DNA of 64,000 nucleotides from Myxococcus guangdongensis (lineage in GTDB: Bacteria > Myxococcota > Myxococcia > Myxococcales > Myxococcaceae). The stretch lies in contig NZ_JAJVKW010000017.1 of the NCBI RefSeq assembly GCF_024198255.1, positions 162,750 to 226,749 on the forward strand, read 5' to 3'. Positions 54,483 to 63,238 of this stretch are shown here, in pieces; the first letter of the stretch is position 1, and each line of letters opens with the position of its first letter. The notes beneath the pieces were generated by a model. The model saw nothing but the letters and a program-made list of their open reading frames with translations. It searched no databases and was not told the origin of the DNA. The position numbers and the translations under genes are program-made.

Positions 54483-55595
54483 TCAGTAGAGTTGCTGCAG
54501 CTCGGCGCCCGGATAGTAGTGGGTAAGGATTTCCAGGTACCCCTTGCCCTTGTCAGCGAGCGCCTTGGCGCCCCACTGGCAGAGCCCGGCCCCATGGCCA
54601 TAGCCGCGTCCGGAGAACTGGTAGCCGTGGTCCGTCCGCTCCACCTCGAAATCGAGGCTCTTGAGCCGGGTGTAGCCGAGCCTCCGCCGGAGCTCCACGC
54701 CGTCCACCGAGCTGCCGTCTCCCATCGTGACGCGGGTGACGCGGCGGGTGGACGTGCGGGCGGTGACCTTCATGCCCTGGGCGGGCCGCTTGAGCGCCGC
54801 CTTGATTTCGGTGTCCGACATGGAGGCGGACCAGCGACTCGCGGGCAGTCGTCCACACGGGCAGTCGACGGGCTGCAGGTAGGGCAAGTCCCGATGGAGG
54901 GCGTCCTGGCCAGACTCGGTGCGACCGCCGCAGGAGGCGTGGAAGTACGCCTCGATGGGCGCGAGCTCGTAGGTGAGCACCTGCCCCCGGGTGGCATCCA
55001 CGGCGACGCGGGTGCGCGGGTCCTCGCGGTTGACGCCGCCGTACACCTGGTGGAGCACGCTGCTGCCCAGATGAAAGGCGTTGCTGTAGGCATCCAGTTT
55101 CTTCTGCAACGCGTAGGTGCGAGCGGCCACGGCCTGGGCCTTGAGGGCCTCGGGCGGGAAGGACACGGGCATCTCGCTGCCGAGCACCGCGGCCAGGTAG
55201 TCCTCGAGGGGGATGACGTTGATGAGCTGCAGGCCCTCGCGCAGGGGGCGCACGACGACGTCGCCGCGCACCTGGGTGTTGCCCGCCTTGATGGGCTGCT
55301 CCCCGGGAGTCGTCCCCGCATCCTCGGACGTGCTCAGGCCCGCGCGAAAGCGCACCGAGTCGCCGAGCACGGGCGCGCCGTTGACCTCGAGCTTGCCCGC
55401 CTTGCGTCGGACGATGGCGACGTCCGAGGGGATGGAGACGAAGGTGGCCTCCTCGCTGTCGGTGCCGAAGCCGAGGCCCTGTCCCCGGATGCGCACCTCA
55501 CTCCCCGTGTCCTCGATGGCGATGCGCAGGGTCTCCACAGCGAACGAGCGTGGAGCGGCGAGCAGGAGCAGGAGGAGTGCAACAGGTCGCAACAT
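54483..55595 (-). CDS. SpoIID/LytB-domain exported protein
   Basis: A 370-residue protein with a signal peptide (MLRPVALLLLLLAAPRSFA). The SpoIID domain contains LEDYLAAVLGSEMPVSFPPEALKAQAVAARTYAL, with the catalytic Glu of SpoIID lytic transglycosylases in SEMP, and ends RGYGHGAGLCQWGAKALA. SpoIID cleaves denuded peptidoglycan in spore-formers; homologues in Gram-negative bacteria act on the cell wall in division or morphogenesis. ATG at 55595 is chosen because it starts the signal peptide. It precedes queA by 33 bp. Confidence 0.9.
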   Translation of the reverse strand: MLRPVALLLLLLAAPRSFAVETLRIAIEDTGSEVRIRGQGLGFGTDSEEATFVSIPSDVAIVRRKAGKLEVNGAPVLGDSVRFRAGLSTSEDAGTTPGEQPIKAGNTQVRGDVVVRPLREGLQLINVIPLEDYLAAVLGSEMPVSFPPEALKAQAVAARTYALQKKLDAYSNAFHLGSSVLHQVYGGVNREDPRTRVAVDATRGQVLTYELAPIEAYFHASCGGRTESGQDALHRDLPYLQPVDCPCGRLPASRWSASMSDTEIKAALKRPAQGMKVTARTSTRRVTRVTMGDGSSVDGVELRRRLGYTRLKSLDFEVERTDHGYQFSGRGYGHGAGLCQWGAKALADKGKGYLEILTHYYPGAELQQLY

Positions 55596-55622
55596 GGCCT
55601 GGGAGTGTAGGAGGGTGGCCAC

Positions 55623-56231
55623 GTGCCTCAAGAAAACGACCGGAGGATGGGCGAGGATGGTGCCCACGTGACACCTCCCGAGTCCTCCCCTTCCCGACTT
55701 CCCCCCCAGGCCTTCGTCCGGGCCCTGCGAGAGATGGAGCCCCGCTCCGCGGCCGTCCTCACCCGTCGACTGGTGACAGGGGTGTCCCGGGGGGACTGCG
55801 CGCGCTTCTATGGCATCACGGACGAGGCGCTGTCGGTGATGCTCCTGCGGGCGGCGGTGTCGCTGACGCGGAACGTCGTCCCCGAGGCCCGGGAGCCCGC
55901 GACGGCCGAGGAGGAATCGGCCTGGGCGAGGATGCTCGCGGCGGCGCTGGAGCGCGAGGACGCCCCGGTGCCCATGGGACTGGTGCCCGTGGTGGAGACG
56001 TGTCGCCGGCTGCGCGCGGTGAGTGGCGACGTGACGACGGGGCTCGAGGCCGCGACGAAGGAGGACCAGGCGTCGCCCCAGCGGCGTCGTGAGGACTGGC
56101 TGCGCAGGCTCGCCGTCATCGCTCTCCTGGCGCTGACGGCCTATCTGTACCTGTCACGTCCCGAGGAGCCCCCTCGCCGTCCCGGCACGCCGCCACAGCA
56201 GCCCACCGCGCCAGACTCAGGACGACCTTGA
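55623..56231 (+). CDS. Hypothetical protein with HTH-like region and C-terminal membrane helix
   Basis: About 202 residues. Residues 30-85 (RALREMEPRSAAVLTRRLVTGVSRGDCARFYGITDEALSVMLLRAAVSLTR) resemble a sigma-70 region 4-like helix-turn-helix. One membrane helix lies near 165-182, followed by a Pro-rich end. GTG at 55623 has GGAGG 8 bases upstream and is the best-supported start; the next ATG (55647) has no room for a site. It is divergent from the SpoIID gene, with only 27 bp between. Function unknown. Confidence 0.68.
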   Translation: MPQENDRRMGEDGAHVTPPESSPSRLPPQAFVRALREMEPRSAAVLTRRLVTGVSRGDCARFYGITDEALSVMLLRAAVSLTRNVVPEAREPATAEEESAWARMLAAALEREDAPVPMGLVPVVETCRRLRAVSGDVTTGLEAATKEDQASPQRRREDWLRRLAVIALLALTAYLYLSRPEEPPRRPGTPPQQPTAPDSGRP

Positions 56232-56403
56232 GCCTCCGAGCGCCGGCGAACCCCGGGAAGTGTCCGAGGTGCCTCGTGGCAAGGGACGCAAGGCACAGCC
56301 TCCCTCCACGCGAACAGCAGCCAGCGCCCACACGAAGCGCCGGTCATCGGCCGACATTCGGAGGCGGGGGTGCTGGACGACGGGACGACCCGGCGCGTAA
56401 GGG

Positions 56404-56745
56404 ATGCGCATGCGAGCCCTCTCCATCGCCCTGCCCTTCGTCGTCCTCACGTCTCTCCTGACGGGCTGCGCGCGCAACGTGGACACCCGCGTCGCGGGAG
56501 ATGACGACGCGGCCATCGATGGCGCCGCCGCGCGGCTCGAGGAGCTGCGGGTCCGGACCGGGCGCGACGACCTGACGTGCGAGCAGCGCTGCGCCGCGGC
56601 GACACAGACGTGCGAGGTCTCCGAGCAGCTCTGCGCCCTGGTGGACCGCCACGCAGACCGCGACGACCTGCCCCCGCGCTGCGCCGAGGGCCGGGAGCAG
56701 TGCTCCAGCGCCCGGGACGGCTGCACGAGCTGCCGCAATGGCTGA
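56404..56745 (+). CDS. Cysteine-rich small lipoprotein
   Basis: A 113-residue lipoprotein with lipobox L-L-T-G-C (Cys22). The mature part has seven to eight Cys residues spaced as LTCEQRCAAATQTC...LC...RCAEGREQC...GCTSC, suggesting disulfides or a small helical Cys-rich fold. No family recognised. A 172-bp gap separates it from the preceding gene and about 137 bp from the next. Confidence 0.72.
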   Translation: MRMRALSIALPFVVLTSLLTGCARNVDTRVAGDDDAAIDGAAARLEELRVRTGRDDLTCEQRCAAATQTCEVSEQLCALVDRHADRDDLPPRCAEGREQCSSARDGCTSCRNG

Positions 56746-56882
56746 GCCCGGCGGCCCCCGTTAGCGGGGTTCACGGGATTCGTCCCCGTCGCCACACTGT
56801 TCTCCAGCAGGAACGCAACCGGTGCACGCCGGTGGATGGCCGTGCTTAGATGCCCCCGTTTCCAACGTCGAGGAGCCGCGTC

Positions 56883-57596
56883 ATGTCCCGCCCCATCTCC
56901 ATGCTCATCGCCGCCCTGCTCGTCGTTCCGAGCGGTGTAGGAGCGCAAGAAGGGGGCGAGATGACTCCCGAGAAGGTGGCGCAGATTCGCCGGGACGAAG
57001 CGGCGGCGATGAAGCAGGTGGACGAGGAGTTCGGCAACCGCAAGCCCTCGGAGATGAGCAACGAGGAGCGCGGACAGGCCAGCCGCAAGCAGGCCGCCGT
57101 CACCGCGGGGGTGATGGAGAAGCACGGCGTCACCGCGAAGGAGTACGAGCGCTTCACCGCGAAGATGGGCCAGGAGGGCAACGAGCGCGCCAAGGCTGAA
57201 TCCCAGCGGCTGGAGGACCAGGCCAAGGCGTCCGCCGCGCGTCAGGCCGCCGCGGCGAAGGCCAGCGAGGAGAAGGAAGTCACCGTCCAGAAGGGCTTCG
57301 ACAACGAGAACCCCGTCGAGCTGGAGTCGTCCGGCGACGGCGGCCCCGAGGTCGAGATCGGCATCCCCGTCGAGGACGAGGCGGGAGGCGAGGACGGCGA
57401 AGGCGTGGAGACCGCCGAGGGCGGGGGTGGAGGCGCGGTGGGTGCCGATGCCGCCGCGTCGGCCGAGGACACCGTGCAGGTGGAGGTCATGGGCGACGGC
57501 GACGCGAAGCCCGCGAAGAAGGCCGTGCGCCGCGCCAGCTCCGAGTCCAAGGCGAAGAAGAAGTTCGTCCGGAAGAAGAAGGCGAGCGACGACTGA
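56883..57596 (+). CDS. Exported Glu/Ala/Gly-rich protein with Lys-rich end
   Basis: A 237-residue protein with a signal peptide (cut near VPSGVGA-Q). Residues 35-140 form a charged helical region (KMGQEGNERAKAESQRLEDQAKASAARQAAAAKASEEK), probably coiled coil. Residues 145-205 are an acidic Gly/Glu-rich segment, and the C terminus is very Lys-rich (SKAKKKFVRKKKASDD). ATG at 56883 gives the signal peptide. No function known. It is convergent with the kamA-family gene, with a hairpin between. Confidence 0.72.
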   Translation: MSRPISMLIAALLVVPSGVGAQEGGEMTPEKVAQIRRDEAAAMKQVDEEFGNRKPSEMSNEERGQASRKQAAVTAGVMEKHGVTAKEYERFTAKMGQEGNERAKAESQRLEDQAKASAARQAAAAKASEEKEVTVQKGFDNENPVELESSGDGGPEVEIGIPVEDEAGGEDGEGVETAEGGGGGAVGADAAASAEDTVQVEVMGDGDAKPAKKAVRRASSESKAKKKFVRKKKASDD

Positions 57597-57611
57597 GCGT
57601 CGTCCCACGGA

Positions 57612-57631
57612 GCCTGGGCCAATGCCCGGGC
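57612..57631. terminator. Hairpin between the exported protein gene and the kamA-like gene
   Basis: GCCTGGGC-CAAT-GCCCGGGC, an eight-pair stem containing one G-T pair, in the 36-bp gap between convergent stops. Probable shared terminator. Confidence 0.5.
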
Positions 57632-57632
57632 T

Positions 57633-58880
57633 TCAGCCCTTCCGGTGGTAGCCGAACTGCTGGGCCCGCTCGCGCCACGTCTCGTCGTACGGACAAGCGC
57701 AGTCGGTCTCCTCGGGCTCCGGGTAGGCGTAGCGCTCGCCCTTGAAGTTGCGGAAGACCGTCTCACGCTCGTTGCGCTCGACGACGTAGTCCGGCTGGAG
57801 CGTCACCTTGCCACCGCCGCCCGGCAGGTCCACCGCGAGGTGCGGCACGGCGAGCCCCGTGGTGTGGCCACGCAGCTGCTGGATGATCTCCAGTCCCTTC
57901 GCGATGGGCGTGCGCAGATGCTCGCAGCCTTCCGCCACATCCATCTGGTGCAGGTAGTACGGGCGCACGCGCGTGCGAAGCAGCAGGTGTGACAACTCCT
58001 TGATGATGCGCGCGTCCGAGTTGAGCTGCCGCATCAACACGGCCTGGTTCTCCACGGGCACGCCATGGTCCACCAGTCGCTCACAGGCCTCGCGAGCTTC
58101 GGGCGTCACTTCCTTCGGATGATTGAAGTGCGTGACGACGAAGACGGGCGCGTAGCGGCGCAGCAGGCTCGCCAGGGAGTCGGTGACGCGCATGGGCAGC
58201 ACCACGGGAACCCGGGTGCCAATGCGAATCATCTCCACGTGGGGAATCTCGCTCAGCGGTGCGAGCAGCTCCTCCAGCCGCTGCTCGCTGAGCAGGAACG
58301 GATCTCCCCCGGAGATGAGGACGTCGCGCACCTCGGGGTGGCGGCGCACGTAGTCGATGCCCCGCCGCATCTGCTCCTTGGACAGCTCCGCCACGCCGCC
58401 CTGGGTGATGCGCCTGCGCGTGCAGTGACGGCAGTAGACCGAGCACGTATCCAGCGCCAGGAACAGCACCCGGTCCGGATACTTGTGGACGATGCACTCC
58501 TCCGGCCGCGTCTTGTCCTCGCCGAGCGGGTCCTCCAGCTCGCCGGGACGCACGCGAGCCTCGGCGCGCACGGGGATGGACTGCATGCGCACCGGGCAGA
58601 ACGGATGCTCCGGGTCGATGAGCGACAGGTAGTACGGGCTGATGCCGATGCGGAACAGCGAGGCCGTCTCCTGGACGCCCGCGCGCTCATCGGCGGTCAG
58701 CGACACGTAGCGCTCGAGCTGCTCCAGCCCGCGCACCGCATGCCGCTGATGCCAACGCCAATCGGCCCACTCCGCGTCGGTGGCCTGGGGGAACAGGCGA
58801 CGGCGCCCCTCGGCGCTCAACGAGGTCCGCTCGGAGCGAGGCTCCGGCGACAGGGGCACCACCAACGCGGGGGAATCCAT
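57633..58880 (-). CDS. Lysine 2,3-aminomutase-family radical SAM enzyme (KamA)
   Basis: A 415-residue enzyme. The radical SAM cluster motif is CSVYCRHC followed by TRRR (the Arg known to bind the substrate carboxylate). VRDVLISGGDPFLLSEQRLEELL is typical, and the PLP lysine lies in VDLPGGGGKV. Asp residues in HQMDVAEG and AVDLPG, which bind the lysine side chain in KamA, are kept, so lysine is the likely substrate and beta-lysine the product. TGATG junction with the upstream kamA-like gene at 58880. No ablB, epmA or efp gene is next to it. Confidence 0.9.
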   Translation of the reverse strand: MDSPALVVPLSPEPRSERTSLSAEGRRRLFPQATDAEWADWRWHQRHAVRGLEQLERYVSLTADERAGVQETASLFRIGISPYYLSLIDPEHPFCPVRMQSIPVRAEARVRPGELEDPLGEDKTRPEECIVHKYPDRVLFLALDTCSVYCRHCTRRRITQGGVAELSKEQMRRGIDYVRRHPEVRDVLISGGDPFLLSEQRLEELLAPLSEIPHVEMIRIGTRVPVVLPMRVTDSLASLLRRYAPVFVVTHFNHPKEVTPEAREACERLVDHGVPVENQAVLMRQLNSDARIIKELSHLLLRTRVRPYYLHQMDVAEGCEHLRTPIAKGLEIIQQLRGHTTGLAVPHLAVDLPGGGGKVTLQPDYVVERNERETVFRNFKGERYAYPEPEETDCACPYDETWRERAQQFGYHRKG

Positions 58881-60250
58881 CACGCCGCCTTCGTCTGTTC
58901 CCGCCACCACGCCTGGCCCGCCTCGGGCAGCGAGTCGATGGGGTCGAAGTACTCGTACTTCCGGTTGAGCGCCTCGGGGTCGTTCGCCTCGATGCCCGTG
59001 CGGTAGTTCTTGGTCCAGTACGAGATGCCTCGCTCGCGGTCGTACTCGGCGACCTGATGGACCCAGCGCTTGCCCACGAAGGGCACGTCACAGACGATGC
59101 GCGGCGTGGCGAAGCCCGGCATGTAGCCCATGATGTCGTGCTGAAGCCGCTGCGCCTGGTCCACCGACAGCCGCCAGTGCTCGCTGTTGGGGATCATGTC
59201 GCACATGTAGAAGTAGTACGGCAGGATCTTCGCGTGGTCGAGCAGCGTGAAACACAGCTCGAGCAGCGACTGCGCGCTGTCGTTCACCCCGCGCAGCAAC
59301 ACCCCCTGGTTGCGCACGTCGCGGAAGCCCATGTCCAGCAGCTTGCGCACGGCCTTGCCCACCAGGGGCGTGAGCTGCGCGGCGTTGTTGACGTGCGTGT
59401 GCATCGCCAGGTCCACGCCCCGCTCCACGGCCTTCTTCGCCAGCCGGTCCAACCCCGCCAGCACCGAGTCCTGCAGGAAGTGCTGGGGAATGGCCATCAG
59501 GCCCTTGCTGGCCAGACGGATGTCCCGGATGTTCGGGATGTCCATCAGCGAGCTGACGAACGGCTCGAGCTGCTGGATGGGCAGGTTCGCGATGTCACCG
59601 CCGGACACCACCACGTCGCGCACTGTCGGCGTGCGGCGCAGATACTCGAGCATCTGCTCGTAGCGATCTTTGGGTCCTATCGAGAATTTGTGTTTGCTGA
59701 CCTGGGGCACGTCATTGCCCACCAGGTCCATGCGGGTACAGTGTCCACAGTACTGGGGACACGTGGGCAGCATCTCCGCGAGCACCTTGGTCGGATAGCG
59801 GTGCGTCAGCCCCTCGACGACCCACATGTCCTGCTCGTGGAGGCTGTCACGGCTGGCCTTCGGGTGGTTGGGCCAGTCCGTCAGACGGTCCGCGAAGGCG
59901 GGCAGCATGTAGCGCCGCACGGGGTCCTTCCAGAGGTCCTGGAAGTCCATCGTGTTGAGCATCTGCGGAGGCACGAGGATGGACATCGTCGCGCGCTCGC
60001 GCTGGTCGCGCTCCAGGCTCTCCGCCAGGTCATCCGGGAGCAGCGCGCCGAGCGTCGCCTTGAGCTCCTTCAGGTTCTTGACGGTGTTCTTGCGCTGCCA
60101 GACGGAGCTCTCCCACTCCGCCTGGGTGACGTCCTTGTACCCGGGGATGCGCTTCCAGTCGGGTTCGACGAACTCTCGGCGGAGCGGATAGGAAAAAGGC
60201 TGTTGAGCAGGACCGGCCTCGGTCTTGCCCCGGATGGGCGTCGTGGTCAT
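58880..60250 (-). CDS. Divergent KamA-family radical SAM protein
   Basis: A 456-residue protein with the cluster motif CPQYCGHC followed by TRMDLVG. The body has VRDVVVSGGDIANLPIQQLEPFV and LLRGVNDSAQSLLELCFTLLDHAKILPYYFY. In place of the PGGGGK loop it reads CDVPFVGKRW; the Lys is kept, but the glycines are mostly lost, so PLP binding may differ. Both lysine-binding Asp positions (MCDMIPN and CDVP) seem present. ATG at 60250 has GAGGGA 7 bases upstream. It is upstream of and coupled to the standard KamA gene. It may be a partner subunit or an enzyme of new specificity. Confidence 0.88.
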   Translation of the reverse strand: MTTTPIRGKTEAGPAQQPFSYPLRREFVEPDWKRIPGYKDVTQAEWESSVWQRKNTVKNLKELKATLGALLPDDLAESLERDQRERATMSILVPPQMLNTMDFQDLWKDPVRRYMLPAFADRLTDWPNHPKASRDSLHEQDMWVVEGLTHRYPTKVLAEMLPTCPQYCGHCTRMDLVGNDVPQVSKHKFSIGPKDRYEQMLEYLRRTPTVRDVVVSGGDIANLPIQQLEPFVSSLMDIPNIRDIRLASKGLMAIPQHFLQDSVLAGLDRLAKKAVERGVDLAMHTHVNNAAQLTPLVGKAVRKLLDMGFRDVRNQGVLLRGVNDSAQSLLELCFTLLDHAKILPYYFYMCDMIPNSEHWRLSVDQAQRLQHDIMGYMPGFATPRIVCDVPFVGKRWVHQVAEYDRERGISYWTKNYRTGIEANDPEALNRKYEYFDPIDSLPEAGQAWWREQTKAA

Positions 60251-60280
60251 GGCGCATTCCCTCAGCGTGTAGCGTCGCGG

Positions 60281-60304
60281 GCCGGGCGTCATACCGCGCC
60301 CGGC
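60281..60304 (-). terminator. Hairpin between the PEGA kinase gene and the kamA-like pair
   Basis: GCCGGGCG-N8-CGCCCGGC, eight perfect pairs, 46 bp after the kinase stop and 31 bp before the next ATG. It may terminate the kinase message or lie in the leader of the kamA pair; no T-run is present. Confidence 0.4.
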
Positions 60305-60349
60305 ACCGGTTCATTCAACAATTCGACGACGCGCAGCCTGCCCGACTCC

Positions 60350-63238
60350 TCACTCGATGGCGACGTTGACGAGCTTCTCCATCTTGCCTTCCGCGATGGA
60401 GACAACGAATGGCTTGCTCGTCTTGCCATTGAGTTTGAAGGTGATCTTTCGCTTGCCCACCGGCAGGACCAGGGGGCTGCCGAGCGTCACCGGCGTCTGT
60501 CGGCCAGTCTTCTTTCCGTCGACGAAGATCTCCGCGCCTGCGGGCTTGGTGCTGCACGCCAGCGTCCCCGTGGCCTTCGACGGCGGCGGCTTGGGCGTCG
60601 GCGTCGGAGTCCTTGGAGTCGGGTCCCTGGGAGGAGAAGGATCCTTCTGGACCGTGGGCTTGGGGGGCGGCGGCTCGTCCTTGACGAGCTGGAACGGAAC
60701 GGTCAGCTCGTCCCCGTCGCCCTTGGCGACGAACTTGCCGGAGTAGGGCTTGTAGCCCGCGAGCTTCGCCGTGAACTGGTAGGTCTTCCCCACCTCCAGG
60801 TTGGCCATCCGCGCATCGGGCGTGAGGCCCACCTTGCTGCCGTTCACGGAGATCTCCGCGCCCTCGGTGCCCTCGAACACCGCGGCGAGCTTCTTGGGCG
60901 CGGGCGGAGGCTCCACGGGAGGCGTGGGCGTCGTGGGGGGATCCACCTTCACCGTCGTCGGCGTGTCAGTGCCCGGCTTCACGTCGCTCGGGCTGTCGGT
61001 CCCTGGCTGGGCCGGAGGCGTGCCCACAGGCCCTGGGTCCGCGACAGGGTCTGGCTTGGTGTCCGGAGGAGGGGTTGGGGCCTGGGCCACTTCGACAGGC
61101 TTGGACGGCGGAGGCTCATCCGGCGGCGCGGCGTCGGGCACCAGGCTGAAGGACTCGGCGAGCGGCGTGCCCTCGACCACCTTCACGAACTTCCGCTCGG
61201 ACTTGTGTCCCGGAGCGCTGGCGATGACCTCGTAGTCCCCGGCGGGAAGCGCCAGGACGGTGTTGGGCTCGACGGCCTGGTTGTTCACGGTGACGGACGC
61301 GCCCACCTGGGGCGTCACGGTGAAGATGACCTGCTCTCCCCCCGAGCCGCTCATCATGAGCGCCAGGAGCATGATCAACACGATGACGATGCCCGCCGCG
61401 GAGCCGAAGAGCACTGGCTTGGGCAGGTTCGCGAGCGTCTGCAGGAGCGGCGGCTGCCCCTTGCCAGAGCCCTTCGCCTTGGGCTTGGCCTTCGTGGGCT
61501 GGACGGGCTTGGCCTTCCCCTTCCCGCCCGCCTTGTTCGCCACGGGCGCCGGCGCCTGGGAACCGGTGACTTCATCCGGATCGTGCTGGTCGTCGGCGTA
61601 GGCACCATCGTCGTGCTGGCCGTAGCCGTCGTGGGTGTCGTAGCCCTCGTCCTGGGGCGCGTCGAAGGCGCCGGTGTCGTGGGGCTGCTGCGAGCCACGC
61701 TGCCCGCCACGGCCACCACGCCCCGTCTGGGCGACGGTGATGTTCCCCGTCGTCTCCTCGGGAGGCTCGTCCTCCATCGGCCTCGAGCGAGAGGGAGGCG
61801 CGGTCGGCGCCGGGCCAATCATCGTCGCGCCGGAGTAGGCCTCGCCGTCCTCGCTGGCGATGACGACCTGGGCCTTGGGCCCGCTCTTGCCCTTTCGCAT
61901 CGAGGGCTCGGGCTCACGCGACGGATAGGCCGCGGCGGTGCCGCTGCCCTGGAGCGTGGGGTTCTCGGACCGCCCCGTGATGCTGTCGTCGACGAGCACG
62001 CTGCTCTCGGCGACACGCGTCTCCGGCGACATGAAGGTCTGGGTCGAGTCGACGATCTGCGTCTTGTCGCCCGCGCCGACGCCCATCTCCTCCAGCTCCT
62101 CAGCGGAGGGAGGCGGGATGAAACCCGGCGCCGGATGGCCCGGTGCCGTCGGGGCGCGCCCCGCGGGCGAGCCGGTTACCACGACCGCGGGCGGAGGGCG
62201 CTGCTTGGTGCTGCGCACCTGGGCGGGAGGCGGAACGGTGATGCCCGAGGTCTCGATTTGATCCGGACGCTCGATGCCCGCGAACCGCTCCATCTTCTCC
62301 GCCTCGCGGAGCATGTCCTCGGCGAAGGCCTCCTTCATGTAGGAGGACAGATGCTTCGACGAGTAGATGGCATCCCCCGCGAGGAGGAAGCGCATCAGGT
62401 CCTCCGCGAGGTCGGAGCCCCACTGGTAGCGCTCCTCCGGCTCGCGGGCGAGCGCCTTGAGGACGACCTTCTCGAGCCCCGGCGGGATGTTGGGGTTGAA
62501 CTCGCGCGGCAGCGGGATGTCCGCGTTGCGCACCTTCTCCAGGGTGGAGAAGTCCGACTCGCCGACGAAGAGCTTCTCGCCGGTGAGCATCTCGTACAGC
62601 AGCACGCCGACGGCGAAGATGTCGCTGCGCCGGTCGATGGGCATGCCCCGGACCTGCTCCGGGCTCATGTAGCCGAACTTGCCCTTGAGGATGCCGGCCT
62701 GCGTCTTCTGCGAGCGGTTCGCCGCCTTGGCGATGCCGAAGTCGATGACCTTGACCTCGCCCTCGTACGAGATGAGGACGTTCTGCGGCGACACGTCGCG
62801 GTGGATGATGTGGAGGTCCTGGCCCCGCGCGTCCTTCTTGCGGTGGGCGTAGTCCAGGCCGTCACACAGCTTGGAGGCGACGAACACCGCCTGGGCGGTG
62901 GGCATGATCTCCTTGCGCCGGCGATACCGCTCCAGGATGGTCCGCACGTCGCGACCCGCCACGTACTCCATGGCGATGAAGTAGGTGTCGTCGTGCTTCC
63001 CGAGCTCGTGGATGTGCACGATGTTGGCGTGGTTCAGCTGAACGCTGATCCGCGCCTCATCGATGAACATCGTGATGAACTCTTCGTCCTCCGCCATCGT
63101 GGGGAGGATCTTCTTGATGGCGAGGATGCGCTCGAAGCCCTCGACGCCGAAGGCCTTCGCGATGAACACCTCGGCCATACCGCCGACGTTGATGCGCTCG
63201 AGGAGCAGGTACTTCCCAAAAAGGGTCGGCTTCTTCAT
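60350..63238 (-). CDS. Membrane Ser/Thr protein kinase with three PEGA repeats
   Basis: A 962-residue kinase. The Hanks-type domain occupies about residues 8-285: VGGMAEVF at the P-loop, LAIKKIL Lys, HIIHRDVSPQNVL catalytic loop, VIDFGIAK metal loop and YMSPEQVRG. A Pro/Glu-rich cytoplasmic linker of about 300 residues is followed by a membrane helix near 611-633. Extracytoplasmic PEGA-type repeats (about 60-70 residues each) follow, ending near the C terminus; three are clear (GASVTVNNQ, GAEISVNGSK, GAEIFVDGKK). PEGA repeats bind carbohydrate or envelope ligands in other proteins. It phosphorylates unknown targets. Confidence 0.93.
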   Translation of the reverse strand: MKKPTLFGKYLLLERINVGGMAEVFIAKAFGVEGFERILAIKKILPTMAEDEEFITMFIDEARISVQLNHANIVHIHELGKHDDTYFIAMEYVAGRDVRTILERYRRRKEIMPTAQAVFVASKLCDGLDYAHRKKDARGQDLHIIHRDVSPQNVLISYEGEVKVIDFGIAKAANRSQKTQAGILKGKFGYMSPEQVRGMPIDRRSDIFAVGVLLYEMLTGEKLFVGESDFSTLEKVRNADIPLPREFNPNIPPGLEKVVLKALAREPEERYQWGSDLAEDLMRFLLAGDAIYSSKHLSSYMKEAFAEDMLREAEKMERFAGIERPDQIETSGITVPPPAQVRSTKQRPPPAVVVTGSPAGRAPTAPGHPAPGFIPPPSAEELEEMGVGAGDKTQIVDSTQTFMSPETRVAESSVLVDDSITGRSENPTLQGSGTAAAYPSREPEPSMRKGKSGPKAQVVIASEDGEAYSGATMIGPAPTAPPSRSRPMEDEPPEETTGNITVAQTGRGGRGGQRGSQQPHDTGAFDAPQDEGYDTHDGYGQHDDGAYADDQHDPDEVTGSQAPAPVANKAGGKGKAKPVQPTKAKPKAKGSGKGQPPLLQTLANLPKPVLFGSAAGIVIVLIMLLALMMSGSGGEQVIFTVTPQVGASVTVNNQAVEPNTVLALPAGDYEVIASAPGHKSERKFVKVVEGTPLAESFSLVPDAAPPDEPPPSKPVEVAQAPTPPPDTKPDPVADPGPVGTPPAQPGTDSPSDVKPGTDTPTTVKVDPPTTPTPPVEPPPAPKKLAAVFEGTEGAEISVNGSKVGLTPDARMANLEVGKTYQFTAKLAGYKPYSGKFVAKGDGDELTVPFQLVKDEPPPPKPTVQKDPSPPRDPTPRTPTPTPKPPPSKATGTLACSTKPAGAEIFVDGKKTGRQTPVTLGSPLVLPVGKRKITFKLNGKTSKPFVVSIAEGKMEKLVNVAIE

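Noticed and set aside
56217..57608. A minus-strand frame of 463 codons over the small lipoprotein and exported-protein genes
   Set aside because: No start context or domain, and the plus-strand genes beneath have signal peptides.
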